Source of the DNA: Hsuehochloa calcarea
Lineage: Eukaryota; Streptophyta; Magnoliopsida; Poales; Poaceae
DNA: 64,000 nucleotides
Reading direction: 5' to 3'
Assembly: GCA_036346395.1 (NCBI GenBank)
Contig: CM070602.1
Location: 20,903,098 to 20,967,097, forward strand
The notes beneath the pieces were generated by a model, which did no database searches, was not told the origin of the DNA, and worked only from the letters and a program-made list of their open reading frames with translations. Both the position numbers and the translations under genes were made by a program. Positions 58,820 to 64,000 of this stretch are shown here, in pieces; position 1 is the first letter of the stretch, and every line of letters starts with the position of its first letter.

Positions 58820-59858
58820 TGTAACACCCTGGCTATTCGGAAGCCAAGATGCTACCTAAAGATACAACATACCATCAAATTGTGGAATAAGGTTCAATAT
58901 GCCTCTAATCAGACAACAATACCATGGTAACGAGGTGAAAATAACCAATTCATCAATGGTGAATAATCAAGGAACTAATCATGGAACGACATGACATGAA
59001 GTCTAAACATTACTTATTACAGTTCATCTCTCATCAAAGATTAACATAGTTGAATCCATTAATAAAAATATAATGTAATTAACTGTGTGGAACGTGCTGG
59101 TCTACTCCCTCCCATTAACATTATCATCAACAAGGTTTACCTAAATAAACACAGAAAAACAAGGGTGAGTCGAAACTCAGCAAGTACAATAAACAATTGA
59201 ACATACCAGGTTATGAACAAGTCAGTCACATTACGAATTAATATCTGAAAACATATGTATATGAATGGAATAAATGGATGCATTGAAAGGAATGGACTAA
59301 CACATGCTCATACCGGTATAGCGAGTGAGACACCCGTCGGTGTTCACTTAAGCCCGTACTTAACAAAGTTCGGGGACCAAATTACCGTATGAAGAACGTT
59401 TCATACGGGTGTCCGATACTACCCACACTGGAATGGTGGGTCTTACATGCCCATACTGGAGTTGATGGGTCTTTACAAATCCACTCCCGTGGAATGCATA
59501 TGAACAACACATGAATTGAATGAACATATGCAATGAATTTTATCACTTTCTTCCTCATGGATTATCAAATAGGAACGGAATGTACATCATGGAATATGAA
59601 CATGGATCATCAACTCATCGGCACAACAACCAACAGCGAGCGTTCCACAGAAATCAATATATCTTAACACATTGGAATTGCATGTAATGGAATATGAACA
59701 TTGATTAACATATTTATTGAAAACATGGATCATAGAAATATTAGCATGAACACAAACACACATCATTCATCAATGTAAAGAATTTCAATGTACTTGCCTT
59801 TCACGTCGCGATGCGGTAGCAAGCAACGAAGGTGTTCCCACACGCGATGTCTCGCCAA
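58820..59858 (-). repeat. Small element 3' LTR (truncated)
   Basis: Matches 61884-62935 with scattered changes; the remaining LTR start (GC-rich part and TGTAATACCC) is absent. Leader intron 59141-59797, GC donor GTGAAAG|GCAAGTAC, acceptor TTTATTTAG|GTAAACC; hairpin TGAGT-CGAA-ACTCA at 59166-59179. Confidence 0.8.
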
Positions 59859-61869
59859 ATGATTCAAGAGTTCCAAGGTACCACGAAAGCTAAACTTGAA
59901 ATATTTTCATTTGAACGATATCACTAAAGGCGAACAAATTACTACAAGTAGTAACATCAATCTCACAACAACAATTAGAAAACACCTCGAAAGACCCATG
60001 CGAAAAGAATGGGTTGAATATTTCTCAAAAGAAGAGGCACATTAAAACGATTTTCGTTAACTACAAAAATCATTTACCACTCGCAACAAACACCGGACCA
60101 AGGGGGAAACCAATTTGGCAATGAGCTCAGAAAACATATGGGAAGTCCACAGTTGAGGTCACATGACCCGCACGAGAAGAAGATCAAACTCCAAATGAGA
60201 AGAAGGTACTGACTTTGAAAGCTAGAAATCTCAATGTGGCAAAAGCATAAGGTTTCAACAATCTTAGCATGCCAAGAAAAATAGGTAAATCTAGCTAACC
60301 AACTACGCTACTGAGGACATCAGTCAAGATTAATTATGCATCACACTAATAATCCAGCTTGAACTCATAGATTATTAAATAGCTTATTTACTTAGAACCC
60401 CTCACAAAACTTGACAAAGGGTTTCGTCATATTTTTTTTCAAAGGAGGTTCTAAACTCCAACACTCCAACTACTCCAAAATAAATGAATAGAGTCGAAAT
60501 TTCTTTAATAAACTTTGTAAAAGATAATTCCCGTTCTCCAAAATACCAAACGGTTAACTAGGTCCCCTTAATCAACAAGAGAGATAGGACCCTCATAAAA
60601 AGAATGATCTTGTCAATAATACCGTTTGCAAGTAGCAAAGAGAGCTTAGTAGTCAGAAAGACAAGAATTGTTTTGAAAACCATCTAGGGACCAATAGAAA
60701 CCCATCGCCAACCAATTGGTTTGATTACCATCTCCGACTTAATCACAACAAAGCACCACAAAAGGGTTTTAACACCTTTCTTCAGAAAAAAGATGCATTA
60801 AACTTCAACAAGCGGAATGATCCAAATATGTACATGGAGCCAATGCTTTCTCGTTTTAACGAACTTGCAATAAGAACTCTCATTATACAAACTATCAAAC
60901 GAGTAAATGAGTCGCTCTTTTCCAATGAGAAGAAGGAACAACCATGGCAATATCAATGTTGCCAATTGACGAGTATCACTTGTAGTAATAGCAATTCAAC
61001 AATCGAAAAAAATATTAATAGTTTTAAAGATCCATTGAATCTCATCAACTACCAAGAACCATGAACCCAAGAGAAATTCATCAACCACCACCGGACAAGA
61101 ATTCGCCAAATTCAGAAATCAAGGAAGAGAACAACTTTCTAAAGTAACCCCAAAAGAAATATACAAGGTCAATGCACACTTAATAAAGAACTTGCAAAAG
61201 AAATCTCCCAATGCCCGAAATTCCAAGCGAGCAAATGAGTTAAATTTTCCAACAGGGGTAAAACAGAACTTTCGTGAAAAGATAAATCTTGCACTTTAAC
61301 TACGCTCACGTGGAGCAGAAATATCACAATAATTGAAAGAACACCATTTATTTCAAAGAACGATCAGAGACCTACTGGAGCTTGCCCACTTCATTATAAC
61401 CCCCTATTCAAAAGAAATTCATGAACTGCAAGAAACTACAACTAGGAAACCAGATACAAGCTCGAGAAAGGCAACAAATTCATCAACGAGCTCATGCTCA
61501 ACACAGAACTTATGGAACAGGGGTAAGAACTTCTCTACTTTCATATCACAAACAGTGGTGTAGCCTGGCAAAACCCAGGGCAACAACCACGAATTCAACT
61601 GCTCAACGCTCGCTACCGATACACATAACTACTGAAATCAATTATGAATATATAGGATCATCTCATGACAATCATAGAATGATTCATAGATATAGGATAC
61701 CACCTCATATCACAGATTAACAACAAGCGAGATAGTACAGAAGCAATTCTACACAGTACAACATAATGAACCAAATCACTAGAAATGCGGATGCAATGGA
61801 TTTCCCAAACCCCACCTACTGTGCACAGTGTGTCATTTTAATACTTAACTTACCACGGACCTAATGCCC
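59859..61869 (-). other. Small element interior, non-coding
   Basis: AT-rich, short frames only (60828-61064, 61333-61563), no knuckle, protease or polymerase motif and no polypurine tract. A deletion probably removed the polypurine tract and the LTR start together. Confidence 0.6.
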
Positions 61870-61881
61870 GCTCTGATACCA
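61870..61881 (-). other. Small element primer binding site
   Basis: Minus strand TGGTATCAGAGC two bases from the LTR; followed by GGGC as in gypsy-2. Confidence 0.9.
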
Positions 61882-61883
61882 AC

Positions 61884-63220
61884 TGTAACACCCTGGCTAT
61901 TCGGAAGCCAAGATGCTACCTAAAGATACAACATACCATCAAATTGTGGAATAAGGTTCAATATGCCTCTAATCAGACAACAATACCATGGTAACGAGGT
62001 GAAAATAACCAATTCATCAATGGTGAATAATCAAGGAACTAATCATGGAACGACATGACATGAAGTCTAAACATTACTTATTACAGTTCATCTCTCATCA
62101 AAGATTAACATAGTTGAATCCATTAATGAAAATATAATGTAATGAACTATGTGGAACGTGCTGGTCTACTCCCTCCCATTAATATTATCATCAACAAGGT
62201 TCACCTAAATAAACACAGAAAAACAAGGGTGAGTCGAAACTCAGCAACTACAATAAATAATTGAACATACCAGGTTATGAACAAGTATGTCACATTACGA
62301 ATTAAGAATTAATCTCTGAAAAATTATGTGTATGAATGGAATGAATGTATGCATTGAAAGGAATAGACTAACACATGCTCATACCGGTATAGCGAGTGAG
62401 ACACCCGTCGGTGTTCACTTATGCCCGTACTTAACAAAGTCCGGGGACCAAATTACCGTATGAAGAACGTTTCATACGGGTGTCCGAAACTGCCCACATT
62501 GGAATGGTGGGTCTTACATGTCCATACTGGAGTTGATGGATCTTTACAAATCCACTCTCGTGGAATGCATATGAACAACACATGAATTGAATAAACATAT
62601 GCAATGAATTTTATCACTTTCTTCCTCATGGATTATCAAATAGGAACGGAATGTACATCATGGAATATGAACATGGATCATCAACTCATCGGCACAACAG
62701 CCAACAGCGAGCGTTCCATAGAAATCAATATATCTTAACACATTGGAATTGCATGTAATGGAATATGAACATTGATTAACATGTTTGATTGAAAATATGT
62801 ATCATAGAAATATTAGCATGAACACAAACACACATCATTCATCAATGTAAAGAATTTCAATGTACTTGCCTTTCGTATCGCGACGCGTTAGCAAGCAACG
62901 AAGGTGTTCCCACACGCGATGCCTCGCCGCCCAAATCTGACGAACAAATCTGGCGCAGGGGGAAGGAGAAAGTGGCGCACGGCAGGGAGGAGGGTGGCGG
63001 CTCCAAGTGGGGGAAAGGGGGAAGGGGGTTTAGGGTTTTTTTTTGGGAAGGTCATCCCCCTTTGGCCGGCCCCCTCTTGGGCCACATGGGCCGTGGCCCA
63101 TGGCCCAGATTGTTAGAAATTATCAAAAACCCCCTTGTGATCACTGAGAATTATAATCCCTGTTTAATTCTTTCTCCCGAATACTCTCCTATTTGCCCGA
63201 ATAAATTTGAGGGTATTACA
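61884..63220 (-). repeat. Small element 5' LTR
   Basis: 1337 bases, TGTAATACCCTC...GGGTGTTACA on the minus strand. GC-rich leader 62925-63115. Leader intron 62205-62869 with GC donor; hairpin TGAGT-CGAA-ACTCA at 62230-62243. Confidence 0.9.
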
Positions 63221-63225
63221 TTAGG

Positions 63226-64000
63226 CCTAGTTGTGTGCATGCATATATAACCCCTAGTTTCTTGACCTTGCTGGGTTGAAGTGATCTTCCTAGGATGGAC
63301 TTTTGGAAGGCACCTAGAGGGTTGTGAAGGGTTTGAAGTCTACCTATCTGGAGCAGAGAAGAGCTACCACGAGTTGAGAGCTTGTGTCCTTGTGAGGATT
63401 CAAGTGGGAGCAATACTCTTTTGAGAGTGCTCCAACAAAGAGTAGGGGAGATCGCCGAATTTCTAAAACCTTGGTAAAAAATTGGTGGTGTCTTGGCCCC
63501 TTTACATTTGCGCATTTAATTTCCTTGTCTTTCAATTCCTAGTCACTAGTCTTGTGTAGGATTGGAACTTAGGTTGCAAAATTCCGCTAGCAAATGTAAG
63601 AGTTGATTGATCACACTAGCAAATCTTAGGCACTTTTGTTAGGCTAGGAAGTTAGGTTGTAATTTGACCATAGTTTGAAAAAATTCCCAATTTGTCTCTC
63701 CCCTCTTGGGCATCTGATCACTTCAAATCTGGAGTTCAAATGTTAGGTTTGAGGATTGATGTTATATGTAGTATTTAAATTGAAGTCAAAATGTAAAAAG
63801 TTTAAATTCAGAAGTAAAAATTCCAAAAACATTTTAAAATAAAAATATATTAAATCTGAAACAGGAAATAAAAATGAAATTACAAAAAATTTATTTATTT
63901 ATTGCTAAAATTCAGAAAAATGTAATCAAGTATATAAAATCAGAATTAAAATTGCAAAACAATTATGTTATCAAATAGATGGAAACATTGTTGAAAATAT
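63226..64000. other. Spacer after the small element
   Basis: 63226-63720 may be the right part of the host LTR-like sequence. 63720-64000 is strongly AT-rich with no feature seen. Confidence 0.4.

Larger units (their letters stand above)
58820..63220 (-). mobile_element. Small non-coding LTR element
   Basis: 4401 bases with perfect TTAGG flanks (58815-58819, 63221-63225). 5' LTR at right (61884-63220), PBS, about 2 kb non-coding interior, and a 3' LTR at left that ends early at about 59858. No gag or pol seen. PBS and leader resemble gypsy-2, so its enzymes may have come from such elements. Confidence 0.85.

Overview
The window is plant nuclear DNA, most likely from a grass (rice or a close relative). 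The evidence is GC-rich CCG/CGG-laden leader regions beside AT-rich spacers, a site II/telo-box promoter, Ty3/gypsy LTRs opening TGTAACATCCC or TGTAACACCCC, and copia elements with 1.8-1.9 kb LTRs. It is overwhelmingly transposon sequence. Only the first ~3 kb carries a probable host gene: a minus-strand coding exon at 557-831 with a GTAAGT splice donor, a likely leader intron and a promoter near 2.9 kb. A second GC-rich transcription-start-like zone lies at 4.34-4.53 kb.

Layout. 5431-8834 is a minus-strand gypsy solo LTR (LTR E). 8835-11548 is unassigned, with a CA microsatellite and small tandem duplications. 11549-45752 is one 34 kb nested stack: minus solo LTR D (11549-13267 plus 44012-45752) holds plus solo LTR B (13268-14294, 22557-22598, 42420-44011). 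LTR B holds a gag-only copia element, copia-1 (14295-22551, minus, TSD AATCA), and a gag-only gypsy element, gypsy-A (22599-42419, plus). Gypsy-A is split inside gag by a complete copia element, copia-2 (27516-38560, plus, TSD ATCTC). 45762-46641 looks like a small hAT-type element. 48168-57543 is a complete but frame-broken Ty3/gypsy element, gypsy-2 (minus, TSD GAAAT). 58820-63220 is a small non-coding LTR element (minus, TSD TTAGG). The rest is AT-rich or degenerate LTR-like sequence.

The autonomous enzymes (protease, integrase, reverse transcriptase, RNase H) are in copia-2 and gypsy-2. Copia-1 and the small element carry the same kinds of primer sites and terminal signals, so they could be non-autonomous partners, although every pol reading frame here is interrupted.

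The most unusual structure is inside the gypsy LTRs themselves. Six LTR families, in both orientations, appear to carry a leader intron. Its donor is AAG|GCAAG in four families (the rare GC-AG class), AAG|GTAAGT in one and AAG|ATGAGT in one. The acceptor sits about 290-390 bases before the LTR 3' end. In five of the six, a perfect or near-perfect hairpin covers a CTCAC branch-point-like motif 22-28 bases before the acceptor AG. In the three long-LTR families A, B and E the flanking small exons stay open in the same phase. I do not know of a description of this structure. Many frameshifts in this sequence coincide with GC-rich or CAG/CTG sites that also differ between paired LTRs, so some may be consensus errors.
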